Positions 26,748-36,534 are shown, counted from the first letter of the stretch. The stretch is 64,000 nt of DNA from Thalassotalea profundi (GCF_014653195.1 NZ_BNAH01000004.1:62001-126000), one strand, 5' to 3'. The notes: generated by a model not told the origin, from the sequence alone. Translations and numbers: made by a program.

Positions 26748-27020
26748 GTGAATAAATCTCAATTAATCGAGAAAATTGCTGCTGGTGCTGACATTTCTAA
26801 AGCTGCTGCTGGCCGTGCGTTGGATTCATTTATTGAAGCTGTAACGGAAGAGTTGAAAAGCGGTGAGCAAGTTGCTTTAGTTGGTTTTGGTACTTTTTCT
26901 GTACGTGACCGTGCTGCACGTACTGGTCGTAACCCACAAACTGGTGCAACAATTGAAATTGCTGCAGCTAAAATCCCATCTTTCAAAGCCGGTAAAGCTT
27001 TAAAAGATGCATGTAACTAA
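26748..27020 (+). CDS. hupB: DNA-binding protein HU-beta
   Basis: A 90-residue nucleoid protein that bends DNA as a homo- or heterodimer. The sequence [28 protein letters not shown] and the DNA-binding arm [31 protein letters not shown] are characteristic. GTG 26748 is the start, with GAAGGGGA before it. Its position between lon and ppiD matches E. coli. A hairpin terminator follows. Confidence 0.98.
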   Translation: MNKSQLIEKIAAGADISKAAAGRALDSFIEAVTEELKSGEQVALVGFGTFSVRDRAARTGRNPQTGATIEIAAAKIPSFKAGKALKDACN

Positions 27021-27043
27021 TCACAGTTATCTGTAAGATTTTC

Positions 27044-27073
27044 AAAGGCCACCTATAAGGTGGTCTTTTGTTT
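27044..27073 (+). terminator. Terminator of hupB
   Basis: An 11-bp stem with one G-U pair, AAAGGCCACCT with AGGTGGTCTTT (27058-27068), closes a three-base loop and continues into T-rich sequence. Confidence 0.88.
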
Positions 27074-27213
27074 ATCTAGCCTTATATAATTTTATAATAT
27101 AGGCTGTACATAATACTTTTTTACCGATTTTTATCATTGCTTACTTCAACCATAACTCAGCATCTGTTAAAATCGCGCGCAGACAACACACCCGAGTGTA
27201 AATAGAGAAAAAA

Positions 27214-29115
27214 ATGTTAGAGAATATTAGAGAAAATTCACAAGGAATGATTGCTAAAGTCATACTTGGTCTTGTTATGTTAACGTTTGCCTTTGCTGGT
27301 ATCGGTAGCTACACCAATTCGGTTGATACGTCCGTTGCACAAGTTAATGACGTTAAAATATCACAAGCAGACTTTGAAAAGGCCTATCAAAATCAACGTA
27401 ACCGAATGGCTCAGCAGTTTGGTGATATGTTTGATACCTTATCAGCTGATGCGAATTACATGGCTAATTTCCGTAAAGGTGTTTTAGATAATCTAATTAA
27501 CGAAAAATTAATTGATATAGCCGCTGATGATTTAGCACTGCGTGTTTCAGATGAGCGCATTAAAACAACCATTCGCGAAATGGAAGAATTTCAAGTTGAT
27601 GGCAAGTTTGATAATAACCGTTATTTAGCGTTAATTAATCAAGCTGGTTTTTACCAATCTTCAGATTTTCGTGACTACCTTCGTGTTGAAATGACGCGTC
27701 GTCAATTAAACCAAGCTTTGTTAGCAAGTGAGTTCAGCTTACCTTATCAAGAGAAACAGTTAACGGCTTTGCAAAATCAGAAACGTGATATACGTTTTGC
27801 AAGTATCTCAGCTGAGCAATTTAAAGCGGATGTAGAAGTAACAGATCAAGATATCAATGAATATTATCAAAACAATCAAACTCGCTTTCAAAATCAAGAA
27901 AAAATTAAAGTTAACTATATTGCATTAAGTGTTGACGATATAGCTGAGAAAGTTGAAATTACACAAGCTGATCTTGAACAATATTATCAACAGAATATTG
28001 CTAAGTACCAACAAAAAGAGCAAAAACGCTTCTCACATATTTTAGTTGAAATTGGTGATGATGAAGCAGCAGCTAAGCAAAAAATTTCTGACGTATTAGC
28101 AAAAGCAAATGCGGGTGATGATTTTGCTATGTTGGCAAAAGAATTCTCGGCAGATACGTTTAGTGGTGAAAATGGTGGCGATCTTGAATGGATTGAACCA
28201 GGTGTTATGGAAGAAGCGTTTGATGAAGCTGCATTTGCATTAACTGAAGTTGGTAATATTTCAGATGTTGTTGAAACAGAGTTTGGTTTTCATATTATTA
28301 AGCTGACAGAAGTTAAAGCGGAGCATGTTAAAGCATTTTCTGATGTAAAAGATGAGATTGAATTAGTGGTTAGTAAGCAAAAAGCTGAAGATAAGTTTTT
28401 TGAATTACAACAAGAAATGGCACGTTTAAGCTTTGAGTTTCCAGATAGCTTAGAAGATGCTGCAGATGCTGTAGGATTAGAAGTTAAAACATCTGAGTGG
28501 TTGTCTCGCTTTGGTAATATTGCACCTTTTGATAATGCAAAAGTCATCGACGTTGCTTTTTCAGATTTAGTTGTTAAAGAGCGTTTAAATTCTGACATTA
28601 TTGAAGTTAACGATTCATTAGCTGTTGTGTTAAGAGCAAATGAATACCAAGCAGAAAATATTAAACCATTAGCCGAAATATCAGAGCAGATTAAGTCAAT
28701 GTTGATCGCAGAAAAAGCGACGCAAAAGGCGCAGAATGTTGCTCAAGAGTTATTAAATGCTTTTAATACAGGAACAGATATAACCGAACAGCTTGCCTCA
28801 GTTAATGCGAGCTTTGAAGTGAAAACTGATGTTGCTAGATATGGTGCTGAACTTGATTCTAATATTGTTACTGAATCTTTTAAATTGCCTCATCCAAAAT
28901 CGGGCAATAAATCTGCAACAACGGTAACTATGAGTAATGGAGATATAGCCTTAGTTGAGTTACAAGCAGTTAAAGAAGGTGAGTCATCAGTAAGCCCTAA
29001 CTTTTCACAACAACAAACACAACAATTAGCACAATCTGCTTATAAAAGTTTTGTTGATGTGTTACGTGAGCAAGCTAAAATCACTCAACGTGAATTGGTT
29101 GTTTCAGCTGAATAA
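27214..29115 (+). CDS. ppiD: Peptidyl-prolyl cis-trans isomerase D, periplasmic chaperone
   Basis: PpiD is anchored in the inner membrane and helps proteins leaving the Sec translocon. The 633-residue protein has a single N-terminal transmembrane helix (residues about 12-31), a SurA_N-like chaperone region and a parvulin domain (about 268-365: KRFSHILVEIGDDEAA... to ...ETEFGFHIIKLTEV). E. coli PpiD is of similar size. It ends the conserved tig-to-ppiD block and is convergent with the sap genes, with two hairpins between. Confidence 0.96.
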   Translation: MLENIRENSQGMIAKVILGLVMLTFAFAGIGSYTNSVDTSVAQVNDVKISQADFEKAYQNQRNRMAQQFGDMFDTLSADANYMANFRKGVLDNLINEKLIDIAADDLALRVSDERIKTTIREMEEFQVDGKFDNNRYLALINQAGFYQSSDFRDYLRVEMTRRQLNQALLASEFSLPYQEKQLTALQNQKRDIRFASISAEQFKADVEVTDQDINEYYQNNQTRFQNQEKIKVNYIALSVDDIAEKVEITQADLEQYYQQNIAKYQQKEQKRFSHILVEIGDDEAAAKQKISDVLAKANAGDDFAMLAKEFSADTFSGENGGDLEWIEPGVMEEAFDEAAFALTEVGNISDVVETEFGFHIIKLTEVKAEHVKAFSDVKDEIELVVSKQKAEDKFFELQQEMARLSFEFPDSLEDAADAVGLEVKTSEWLSRFGNIAPFDNAKVIDVAFSDLVVKERLNSDIIEVNDSLAVVLRANEYQAENIKPLAEISEQIKSMLIAEKATQKAQNVAQELLNAFNTGTDITEQLASVNASFEVKTDVARYGAELDSNIVTESFKLPHPKSGNKSATTVTMSNGDIALVELQAVKEGESSVSPNFSQQQTQQLAQSAYKSFVDVLREQAKITQRELVVSAE

Positions 29116-29138
29116 AATTCAGCGGACTAACACTTTTT

Positions 29139-29174
29139 AACTGAAAATAATAATACAACAAATTATTTTCAGTT
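29139..29174. repeat. 13-bp inverted repeat after ppiD
   Basis: AACTGAAAATAAT (29139-29151) is complementary to 29162-29174. It precedes the main terminator by a few bases and may be a second stop or an mRNA end stabiliser. Confidence 0.7.
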
Positions 29175-29178
29175 AATC

Positions 29179-29209
29179 AAAAAAGCAGCGATATAGTCGC
29201 TGCTTTTTT
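29179..29209. terminator. Bidirectional terminator between ppiD and sapF
   Basis: A 13-bp stem, AAAAAAGCAGCGA with TCGCTGCTTTTTT (29197-29209), has A-run and T-run ends, so it can serve both convergent transcripts. Confidence 0.92.
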
Positions 29210-29228
29210 ATGTGCACTATGACATTTC

Positions 29229-30011
29229 TTAGCGATGAATTAGTTGGTACTGTTGGCTCATAATAAGCTTTTTAGTGTATTTATGCTTAGGTTTATTGAG
29301 AACATTAAGTGTTTTACCTTGCTCTACAACTTGTCCTTGGCATAGGACGATAATATCGTCACTGAAATGTCTAACTATACCTAAATTGTGACCTATGAGA
29401 ATATAGGCAAGCCCCATTTGTTGTTGCAAATCGAGTAGTAAGTTAATCATCTGTGAGCGTAAAGATGGATCTAATGCCCCTAGAGCTTCATCAAGGATAA
29501 CAACTTGTGGTTTTAAAATAATAGCCCTTGCAAGTGAAACACGTTGTTTCTGACCTCCTGAAAACATATGAGGGTAAAAATTCATATGTTCAGCAAGTAA
29601 TCCTACTTTATGTAATGTTTCTCTGATTAATTGCACACGCTCTTCTTCATTTAAGTCGGTATTTAAACATAAAGGCTCATCAAGTAGCTGTTGTATCGTT
29701 AAGCTTGGGTTTAGCGTTGTACCAGAGTCTTGAAATATCATACGAATATGTTGGCAGCGTTGTTTAAAGTTTCCTTGATGTAAACTTTGTCCGTTTAGCT
29801 TTATTTCACCGGTTGTTGTGGTTTCAGCGCCAACTAATAATTTGGCAAGAGTAGACTTTCCTGAGCCTGTTTCTCCAACAATAGCTAGGGTTTTATGTGC
29901 CTGTATTTGAAATGAGATAGGCTCTAAGGCATGAATATATCGTTTTTTAAACCACCGACTAGGTAATTTATAAGCTTTACTTATATTAGTAACTTCTAAA
30001 AGATCTGTCAT
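29229..30011 (-). CDS. sapF: Peptide ABC transporter ATP-binding protein SapF
   Basis: One of the two ATPases of a Sap/Dpp-type peptide importer in the inner membrane. The 260-residue protein has Walker A GETGSGKS, ABC signature MFSGGQKQR and Walker B VVILDEALGALD. Neighbours identify it as SapF: it is the last of five co-directional genes in the order A-B-C-D-F, with a 1-bp gap from sapD. Known Sap systems import antimicrobial peptides or putrescine. The substrate cannot be read here. Confidence 0.9.
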   Translation of the reverse strand: MTDLLEVTNISKAYKLPSRWFKKRYIHALEPISFQIQAHKTLAIVGETGSGKSTLAKLLVGAETTTTGEIKLNGQSLHQGNFKQRCQHIRMIFQDSGTTLNPSLTIQQLLDEPLCLNTDLNEEERVQLIRETLHKVGLLAEHMNFYPHMFSGGQKQRVSLARAIILKPQVVILDEALGALDPSLRSQMINLLLDLQQQMGLAYILIGHNLGIVRHFSDDIIVLCQGQVVEQGKTLNVLNKPKHKYTKKLIMSQQYQLIHR

Positions 30012-30012
30012 A

Positions 30013-31002
30013 TTAATAACTCCCTTTTAGTGAAAAATGGCAGCTAACTTGATGTCCTTGGTGATTCTTTGCTTTGGGTGAATTTACACATTCACGCTGA
30101 GCTCTAGGACATCTAGGCCCTAAACGACAGCCTATAGGTAAGTGCTGAAGTACCGGAATACTTCCAGGCAATGTCATCAACCTAGATTTGGTGGGAATAT
30201 GAATATTTGCTGTGGGGCTACTGTCGATTAATGCACGAGTGTAAGGGTGAAATGGCTGCTTGAATATTTGATCAGTTGTACCCGCTTCAACAAATTGTCC
30301 TGAATACATTACTGTAATGGTGTTGGTCCAGTGGGTAACGTTTTCAAGATCATGGCTAATTAATAAAATAGACATGTTTTTAAGTTGATTTAAACTTGCT
30401 AATAAACGAAATATTTGCCCTTGATTAGTGCTTTCCATCGCAGCAGTTGGCTCATCGGCGATTAATAACAAAGGCTTTTTAGCTAAGGCCATAGCTATCA
30501 TTACTCGTTGGCACAGAGCTTCTGTTAACTGGTGAGGGTAGCTTTTCAAACATTGGATATGATTTTTAATGCCAACTTTATGCAATAAATTAATTGCTTC
30601 AAGTTTACGCTGTTGACGTTTTTTCCAAAAAAAACCTTCAAATTGTTGTTGGTCTACAGCTTCTTCTAACTGTTCACCAATAGTTGCTGTTGGATCTAAA
30701 CACGCCATAGGTTCTTGAAAAATCATCGCGACATCATTTGAAATAATGCTTTTGCGTTCTTCCGCTGATAAGCGCATTAAGTCATTACCTCGCCAATGAA
30801 ATCGATCAGCATCTACATGCCACTTTTCATCTAAAACCCCCATAATGGCTTGAGCTAACAACGATTTACCTGAGCCAGATTCACCTACTAAACCTCTAAC
30901 TTCTCCTTCTTTTATGGTTAAGCTAACTTTATCAACTGCAAGAATAGGCTTATTATTAGTTAGTAATTCTATAGATAGATTTCTTACGTCGAGTAAATTC
31001 AT
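30013..31002 (-). CDS. sapD: Peptide ABC transporter ATP-binding protein SapD
   Basis: A 329-residue ATPase with Walker A GESGSGKS, Walker B LLIADEPTAAM and a C-terminal oligopeptide-transporter extension containing a Cys cluster (GCRLGPRCPRAQRECVNSP and VSCHF) typical of Dpp/Opp ATPases. The ABC-signature region reads SYPHQLTEALCQR instead of the usual LSGGQ, a degenerate form also found in SapD proteins. Its ATG overlaps the sapC stop by one base (TAATG). In E. coli SapD has additionally been linked to potassium uptake via Trk. Confidence 0.9.
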   Translation of the reverse strand: MNLLDVRNLSIELLTNNKPILAVDKVSLTIKEGEVRGLVGESGSGKSLLAQAIMGVLDEKWHVDADRFHWRGNDLMRLSAEERKSIISNDVAMIFQEPMACLDPTATIGEQLEEAVDQQQFEGFFWKKRQQRKLEAINLLHKVGIKNHIQCLKSYPHQLTEALCQRVMIAMALAKKPLLLIADEPTAAMESTNQGQIFRLLASLNQLKNMSILLISHDLENVTHWTNTITVMYSGQFVEAGTTDQIFKQPFHPYTRALIDSSPTANIHIPTKSRLMTLPGSIPVLQHLPIGCRLGPRCPRAQRECVNSPKAKNHQGHQVSCHFSLKGSY

Positions 31003-31895
31003 TAGCTTTCTTTTCTTTGTTTTAGTGCATGACGCATACCTTCACCAACTAAATTGGTTGCAACCACAGCAAATAAAATAGCTAAACCGGGTAAATATAC
31101 TGTCCATGGCGCGATATAAAAATATTCTATACCATTTGCAAGCATTGCTCCCCATTCTGACATTGGAATTTGAGCGCCTAATCCTAAAAATCCAAGTGTC
31201 GCAATATCAAGAATAGCGGCAGACTGAGCTAATGTTGCTTGACTAATTAATTTCTCGATAATATTCGGGAAAATTGAATAATGTAAAATACGGATTGAAC
31301 TTGCTCCGTCTAGTCTAGACGCTAATACATAATCTTTACTAAACTCTTCTTTAACTGCATTACGTGTAATATGAATAAATTGTGGTATTAATACCATCAC
31401 AATTGCCCATAAAGTATTACTCAGGCCAGGTCCTAAAATAGCGACGATAACGATAGCAAGTAATAAAGAAGGTATTGATAAAATAACATCTAAAAAATGA
31501 TTTAAGAAACTTGATTTTACGCCTTTGGTTAAGGCCGAGATTGAGCCAATGATAACCCCAATCGCTAATGATATTAATACAACAATAAAACTTAAACCGA
31601 AAGTTAAAGAGGCGCCGTGCATAAGCCGAGATAACATATCTCGCCCTAAATTATCGGTACCTAGTAAAAAGCTAACATCTCCATTTTCATGCCATGAAGG
31701 TGGTAGTAATAAATGATCTAAATGGTTTTCTATTGAAGAATAAGGCGTAATGATAGGAGCGAAAATAGCTAAAATAATTAAAAATAAATAACAGCCAAAA
31801 CCGATCATTACAACGGGTGTTTGTTTAAAGTTGTACCAAAGCTGTAAAAGAGGTGTTGGGAACTCTTCTTCTTGATAGGTTTTTTCACGACCCAT
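31002..31895 (-). CDS. sapC: Peptide ABC transporter permease SapC
   Basis: A 297-residue inner membrane permease of the DppC type. It has an N-terminal transmembrane helix (VVMIGFGCYLFLIILAIFAP), a long periplasmic loop with LLGTDNLGRDMLSRLMHG and the cytoplasmic coupling motif EEFSKDYVLASRLDGASSIRIL (EAA-like) for ATPase contact. About six membrane segments are predicted. It overlaps sapB by 11 bp, indicating coupling. Confidence 0.92.
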   Translation of the reverse strand: MGREKTYQEEEFPTPLLQLWYNFKQTPVVMIGFGCYLFLIILAIFAPIITPYSSIENHLDHLLLPPSWHENGDVSFLLGTDNLGRDMLSRLMHGASLTFGLSFIVVLISLAIGVIIGSISALTKGVKSSFLNHFLDVILSIPSLLLAIVIVAILGPGLSNTLWAIVMVLIPQFIHITRNAVKEEFSKDYVLASRLDGASSIRILHYSIFPNIIEKLISQATLAQSAAILDIATLGFLGLGAQIPMSEWGAMLANGIEYFYIAPWTVYLPGLAILFAVVATNLVGEGMRHALKQRKES

Positions 31896-32913
31896 ATTTT
31901 TTTCCTCTCGCTATAGGGTTAAGTCCAGCGTAGATAAAATCAGTCAAAATATGAACAATAAAAATATAGCTAGAAAGCACTAATAACCCTCCTTGAATAG
32001 CAGTAAAGTCACGTTGATAGATACTTTCAATTAACCAGCGTCCAATGCCAGGCCAACTAAAAATAACTTCGGTAACCATCGCAAGAGTGACTAAATTAGC
32101 AAATTGTAGACCCACATCTCGTATAACATTAACCATAGCATTACGAATAGCGTGACGATAGATTATTTGCCTAAATGAAAGTCCTTTTGCACTTGCCGCT
32201 TTTATATAATGACTTTCTAATACCTGCATCATCGCAGTTCGTGCCAGGCGAATGAAAATGGTAGCAGGCGCTAAGGCGACAACAACAGCAGGAAGTACTA
32301 GGTGAGCTAATGCATTTTGAAATGCTTGCCATTTAAAAGGATCATCGCTAAGCATAATGTCGATTAGTAGTAGGCCTGTTACGTGTTCTATTTCAAAAAG
32401 CAAACTTATTTGGCCTGAGGAAGGAAACCAACCTAACTGAATTGAAAAAATGAGTATGACTAATAAACCTAACCAAAAAACAGGGATCGAATATCCGAGC
32501 ATTGAAATTGTTAAAACTGTGTCATCAACTTTACTTCGGTGTTTAATCGCAGCAATAAAACCTAAAGGGATACCAAAGGCCATCGCAATAATTAATGCGA
32601 CTAAAGTTAGCTCTATTGTTGCAGGTAAATGGATTAAAATTTCATTAAAAATAGGTGTTTGGCTTGACATTGATAAGCCCATATCGCCACTAAGTATATG
32701 GCTTAAATAGGCGAAATACTGACTAATTAAAGAGCCTCCTTGGTTGTATGACTCACCTATGATGGCTAGCTGTTCATCGGTTGCATTGACTTGCCCTGAA
32801 ATGTTAACTAATTGATTTCCAGGAAATAGAAAGCTCAGACTAAAAGATAATAAGGTGAGTAAAATGATCGTAAATAAGAATAGATTTAAGCGTCTAAGTG
32901 AGAATATTAGCAT
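31885..32913 (-). CDS. sapB: Peptide ABC transporter permease SapB
   Basis: A 342-residue permease of the DppB type that pairs with SapC. The N-terminal helix (LNLFLFTIILLTLLSFSLSFLFPGN), the loop GLSMSSQTPIFNEILIHLPATIELTLVAL and the coupling segment ESHYIKAASAKGLSFRQIIYRHAIRNAM are characteristic. The start ATG 32913 follows the sapA stop with a 1-bp gap, so the five genes form one operon. Confidence 0.92.
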   Translation of the reverse strand: MLIFSLRRLNLFLFTIILLTLLSFSLSFLFPGNQLVNISGQVNATDEQLAIIGESYNQGGSLISQYFAYLSHILSGDMGLSMSSQTPIFNEILIHLPATIELTLVALIIAMAFGIPLGFIAAIKHRSKVDDTVLTISMLGYSIPVFWLGLLVILIFSIQLGWFPSSGQISLLFEIEHVTGLLLIDIMLSDDPFKWQAFQNALAHLVLPAVVVALAPATIFIRLARTAMMQVLESHYIKAASAKGLSFRQIIYRHAIRNAMVNVIRDVGLQFANLVTLAMVTEVIFSWPGIGRWLIESIYQRDFTAIQGGLLVLSSYIFIVHILTDFIYAGLNPIARGKKYGS

Positions 32914-32914
32914 C

Positions 32915-34549
32915 TTAATTTTTACTCACATTGGTAAAGTCGATTCCACCAAAAGCATTTAATATTTCGCCTTTTACGATTTTTTTACGTGCTTGATAGC
33001 GTTTTGAGTGAGCAATCGGAATGAGTGGCATTTCATCGGCGAGAATACTTAATGCCTCTTTGTAATAGCGTTTACGTTGGGCTATGTCATTAATTAACAA
33101 AGCATTAGCGAGTATATTATCGAATTCACCATTACACCAAAATGTACGATTATTACCGGTAAGCGCTGAAGCACAACTTAATAGTGGCGTAAAAAAGTTA
33201 TCAGGATCTGGGTGATCTGCAGACCATCCTAATAATACTGATTGGTGCCTACCTTCTGCAAGTAAACCTAGAAATTTAGACCACTCATAATCTCTTATTA
33301 TATTAACTTTAATATTCACTTTGGCTAAATCGGCTTGGATTAGTTTAGCCATGGTTCGAGCGTCTGGGTTATACGGACGTTGAACAGGCATTGCCCATAA
33401 ATCCATTTCAAAGCCACCTTCAAAACCGGCCTGTGCAAGTAATTTCTTTGCTTGTTCAATAGAGTATTCAGGTGTTTGAATAGTACTGTCATAAGCCCAT
33501 GATGTTTTGGGAATGATAGTTGATGCATTCTCAGCTTGTGAGAAATAAACGGTTTCTAAAATAGCCTGCTTATTAATAGCGTGTGCAATAGCTTTACGCA
33601 CTACTTTATTGTTAAATGGCGGCTTTTGGGTGTTAAAACCTAAATAGCCAATATTAAAAGATGTTTTTTCGTCTAAGGTGAGATCGGGGCGCTGATCTAT
33701 TTTTTCATGAGCAATTGGGTAGGAAATAATATCACATTCTTTAGCTAATAGCTTAGTTAAGCGGGTGTAACTATTTGGTGTTATATCAAAAATTAATTGT
33801 TCAATAGTTGATTTGTTCCCCCAATAACTCTCATGAGGAACATATTTAATGTAAGAGCCGGCTCTATAGCTTTTTAGTTTAAATGGACCGGTGCCAATAG
33901 GCGAACTGTCAATATTTGTATGAAAGTTATATTGAGCTAAAGTATCTGCGTATTCTTTTGATAAAATTATGGCAAAATCACTGGCTAAATTCGCTAATAT
34001 TGTACTATCAGCCTGATTCAAGTTGAACCTAACAGTATAGTCATTAATTCTTTCAATATTATTAATTAACTTACCAAACTCTACACTTTGAAAGAAAGGG
34101 AACTTACCACCAGCACTAATATAGTATGGATGTTCACTATTTAAAATACGCTCAAAACTAAAAATAACATCATCAGAGTTTAGTGTCCGAGTTGGGGTAA
34201 AGTAGTTAGTTTGATGGAAGTTAACATCTCGCCTTAAATAAAAAGTCACTTTTTTCCCATCTTTAGTTACATGCCAAGATTTTGCAAGTGCAGGAATTAT
34301 AGTGGTTTCATCTTTATCATACGTGATGAGTCTATTGTAGAGTTGATTTGAAGTCACATCGATTGTTACCCCAGAAGTTACTGTTTGCGGGTTAAAACCT
34401 TCTGGCACACCTTCGCTACAATAAACAATACTTTTATTATTTAATGAAATGTTTTCATCATAACCACATCCATAGAGTGATAAAAAGCTAAGTAGTGCAA
34501 ACAACGTTCGCACAGTCGTTTGTTCTTGTATTGACAAAAAAACGCCCAT
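32915..34549 (-). CDS. sapA: Peptide-binding protein SapA, predicted lipoprotein
   Basis: A 544-residue solute-binding protein of the SBP_bac_5 family, delivering peptides to SapBC. The N-terminus has a hydrophobic segment ending in a lipobox-like LYGC, so it is probably a lipoprotein of the inner membrane face. Family signatures: VPEGFNPQTVTSGVTIDVTSNQLYNRL and the C-terminal HPDPDNFFTPLLSCA. ATG 34549 lies 6 bp after the pspF stop with GGAAGAG before it. Signals for a sap promoter between pspF and sapA are therefore lacking, so pspF and sap are likely co-transcribed. Confidence 0.92.
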   Translation of the reverse strand: MGVFLSIQEQTTVRTLFALLSFLSLYGCGYDENISLNNKSIVYCSEGVPEGFNPQTVTSGVTIDVTSNQLYNRLITYDKDETTIIPALAKSWHVTKDGKKVTFYLRRDVNFHQTNYFTPTRTLNSDDVIFSFERILNSEHPYYISAGGKFPFFQSVEFGKLINNIERINDYTVRFNLNQADSTILANLASDFAIILSKEYADTLAQYNFHTNIDSSPIGTGPFKLKSYRAGSYIKYVPHESYWGNKSTIEQLIFDITPNSYTRLTKLLAKECDIISYPIAHEKIDQRPDLTLDEKTSFNIGYLGFNTQKPPFNNKVVRKAIAHAINKQAILETVYFSQAENASTIIPKTSWAYDSTIQTPEYSIEQAKKLLAQAGFEGGFEMDLWAMPVQRPYNPDARTMAKLIQADLAKVNIKVNIIRDYEWSKFLGLLAEGRHQSVLLGWSADHPDPDNFFTPLLSCASALTGNNRTFWCNGEFDNILANALLINDIAQRKRYYKEALSILADEMPLIPIAHSKRYQARKKIVKGEILNAFGGIDFTNVSKN

Positions 34550-34555
34550 TGACGG

Positions 34556-35665
34556 TTACTCTTCCTCGAGTGGACTCGAGTCTAATAAGTTATATTTTTT
34601 TAAATAGCCTCTTAATTGATGATAGGTCAATTCTAACGCATCGGCTGTTTTCTTTTGATTATATTGACAGTTTTCTAATGCTGACTGAATAAGTTCTACT
34701 TCGTAATTTTGCGATAATGACTTTAATGACAGCGGAAACTCTAATATTTGTTTAGTAGAAACACTAGGAGAATAATTTGGCTCTGCTAGTGTTTCATTAT
34801 CAGTTGCTGTTGAAGCATTTGTACCATTAGATGAAGAAACTTTAACGACTCGATCTTGCGTTTTTACTCGCTTACTAGGTCGGTAAGGTGATTCAAAAGG
34901 ATCAATAATCAGTTCATGTACAGGTAAGTGAGGATTATTACTGCGATAAACGCTACGTTCAACAACGTTTTTTAATTCACGAATATTCCCCGGCCAATGA
35001 TGTTCAAGCAAAGCGCGTTTGGCTTTTTCTGTAAATCCACTAAAAAGTTCAAACTCGAGTTCTCTAGCCATATTAATGGCAAAGTGCTCAGCAAGCATTA
35101 ATATATCTTCAACACGTTCTCTTAGGGGAGGAAGAGTGATAACGTCAAATGCTAACCTGTCGAGTAAATCAGCTCTAAACTCTCCTGCTTCTGCCATAGA
35201 AGGTAAATCTTCATTCGTTGCAGCAATCAATCGAGCATTGGTTTTTAGGCTTCTTGAACCACCTACACGCTCAAATTCGCCATATTCAACTACACGTAAT
35301 AACTTTTCTTGTATCAGCCCACTAGTATTAGCGATCTCATCTAAAAATAAAGTGCCTTTATCTGCCCGCTCGAAACGCCCCTCATGGCGTTTGTTAGCAC
35401 CAGTAAAAGCGCCACTTTCATAACCAAATAATTCACTTTCTAGCAGATTTTCATTAAGTGCAGCACAATTAAGCTTTAAGTAACTTTGATCCCAACGCTT
35501 TGATAGGTAATGAAGGCGAGCCGCAACAAGTTCTTTTCCTGTTCCTCGCTCACCGATAATGAGTACCGGCTTACTTAAAGGGGCGACTTGCGAAATTTGC
35601 TCTAAAACCTCGAGAAAACTATTTGATTGTCCAATTAGATTATCTTGTTGACTGAAGCGTGACAT
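34556..35665 (-). CDS. pspF: Phage shock protein operon activator PspF
   Basis: PspF activates sigma54-dependent psp transcription and is inhibited by PspA. The 369-residue protein has no receiver domain, as in the family: it starts with the AAA+ domain (Walker A GERGTGKE at 38-45, sigma54-contacting GAFTGA at 85-90, Walker B GTLFLDEI) and ends in a Fis-type helix-turn-helix (NQKKTADALELTYHQLRGYL). A Ser/Thr-rich linker between them is longer than in E. coli PspF. It is divergent from pspA and upstream of sapA on the same strand. Confidence 0.96.
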   Translation of the reverse strand: MSRFSQQDNLIGQSNSFLEVLEQISQVAPLSKPVLIIGERGTGKELVAARLHYLSKRWDQSYLKLNCAALNENLLESELFGYESGAFTGANKRHEGRFERADKGTLFLDEIANTSGLIQEKLLRVVEYGEFERVGGSRSLKTNARLIAATNEDLPSMAEAGEFRADLLDRLAFDVITLPPLRERVEDILMLAEHFAINMARELEFELFSGFTEKAKRALLEHHWPGNIRELKNVVERSVYRSNNPHLPVHELIIDPFESPYRPSKRVKTQDRVVKVSSSNGTNASTATDNETLAEPNYSPSVSTKQILEFPLSLKSLSQNYEVELIQSALENCQYNQKKTADALELTYHQLRGYLKKYNLLDSSPLEEE

Positions 35666-35687
35666 GCTTGACCTAATTATTAGTATA

Positions 35688-35708
35688 TTTCACTAACAAA
35701 TAGTGTAT
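35688..35708. promoter_or_regulatory. Possible PspF-binding site
   Basis: CACTA and TAGTG form an inverted repeat around ACAAA (35691-35705), 85 bp before the sigma54-like promoter of pspA and just upstream of pspF. This is where the E. coli activator sites lie. The match is short. Confidence 0.35.
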
Positions 35709-35789
35709 TTTATTAATCGTCTAGTTTGAAGTATTTTTTAAAAATAAAATAAAGTCATTTAAAACAATAGATTATTATAAAATTAAAAG

Positions 35790-35807
35790 TTGGCGTAAAA
35801 CATGAAT
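35790..35807 (+). promoter_or_regulatory. Sigma54-type promoter of pspA
   Basis: TTGGC (35790-35794), 8 nt, then TGAAT (35803-35807) keeps the -24/-12 spacing of E. coli pspA, where the -12 box also departs from the ideal TTGC. Upstream PspF supports the assignment. Confidence 0.5.
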
Positions 35808-35856
35808 AGTACAGTATAACCACTGACAAGTTTATTATTTTATAGAGGAAGAAGTT

Positions 35857-36528
35857 ATGGGTGTTTTTTCAAGGTTTACCGATATTATTAACTCTAATAT
35901 CAATAGCTTATTAGATAAAGCTGAAGATCCAGCAAAAATGGTTCGTCTTATTATACAAGAGATGGAAGATACATTAGTAGAGGTACGCTCATCTTCAGCT
36001 AAAACTTTAGCAGATAAAAAAGAATTAACGCGCCAAGCAGCACGTTTTGAACAAGAAGCAGAGCAATGGCAGGAAAAAGCTGAATTAGCCTTAAATAAAG
36101 GTCGAGAAGATTTAGCAAGAGCAGCACTGGTAGAAAAGAAAAAGTGTATTGAGAGTTCACAATCATTAGTTGATGAATTATCACATGTTGATGAGCATAT
36201 TACTAAGTTACAAGACGAGATCTCTCAACTACAAGATAAGTTAGCCGATGCGAAAGCACGTCAAAAAGCGATTATTATGCGAGAAAAAACAGCAAGTTCT
36301 CGTTTAAAAGTAAAACGTAACATCGATAGCGATAAAGTTAATGACGCCTTAAGCCGTTTTGACAGTTATGAACGTAAAATAGATGACCTTGAAGCGCAAG
36401 TTGAATCATATGATTTAGGTAGCAAGTCGTTAGCGGATGAAATCGCTGAACTAGAAGGTGATGAGATTATTGATGAAGAATTAGCGCAATTAAAAGCTAC
36501 AATGAAGTCTAGTAAAAAGACTAAGTAA
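35857..36528 (+). CDS. pspA: Phage shock protein A
   Basis: PspA is a 223-residue coiled-coil ESCRT-III-like protein that binds stressed inner membrane and inhibits PspF. It begins MGVFSRFTDIINSNINSLLDKAEDPAKMVRLIIQEMEDTLVEVRSSSAK, with the amphipathic N-terminal helix, followed by long charged coiled coils and the end region SYDLGSKSLADEIAELEGDEIIDEELAQLK. AGAGGAAGAAG supplies a strong ribosome binding site. First gene of the pspABC operon. Confidence 0.97.
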   Translation: MGVFSRFTDIINSNINSLLDKAEDPAKMVRLIIQEMEDTLVEVRSSSAKTLADKKELTRQAARFEQEAEQWQEKAELALNKGREDLARAALVEKKKCIESSQSLVDELSHVDEHITKLQDEISQLQDKLADAKARQKAIIMREKTASSRLKVKRNIDSDKVNDALSRFDSYERKIDDLEAQVESYDLGSKSLADEIAELEGDEIIDEELAQLKATMKSSKKTK

Positions 36529-36534
36529 ATAATT

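Noticed and set aside
35019..35423. 134-codon plus-strand frame opposite pspF
   Set aside because: Opposite the highly conserved AAA+ domain; no ribosome binding site or recognisable motif.
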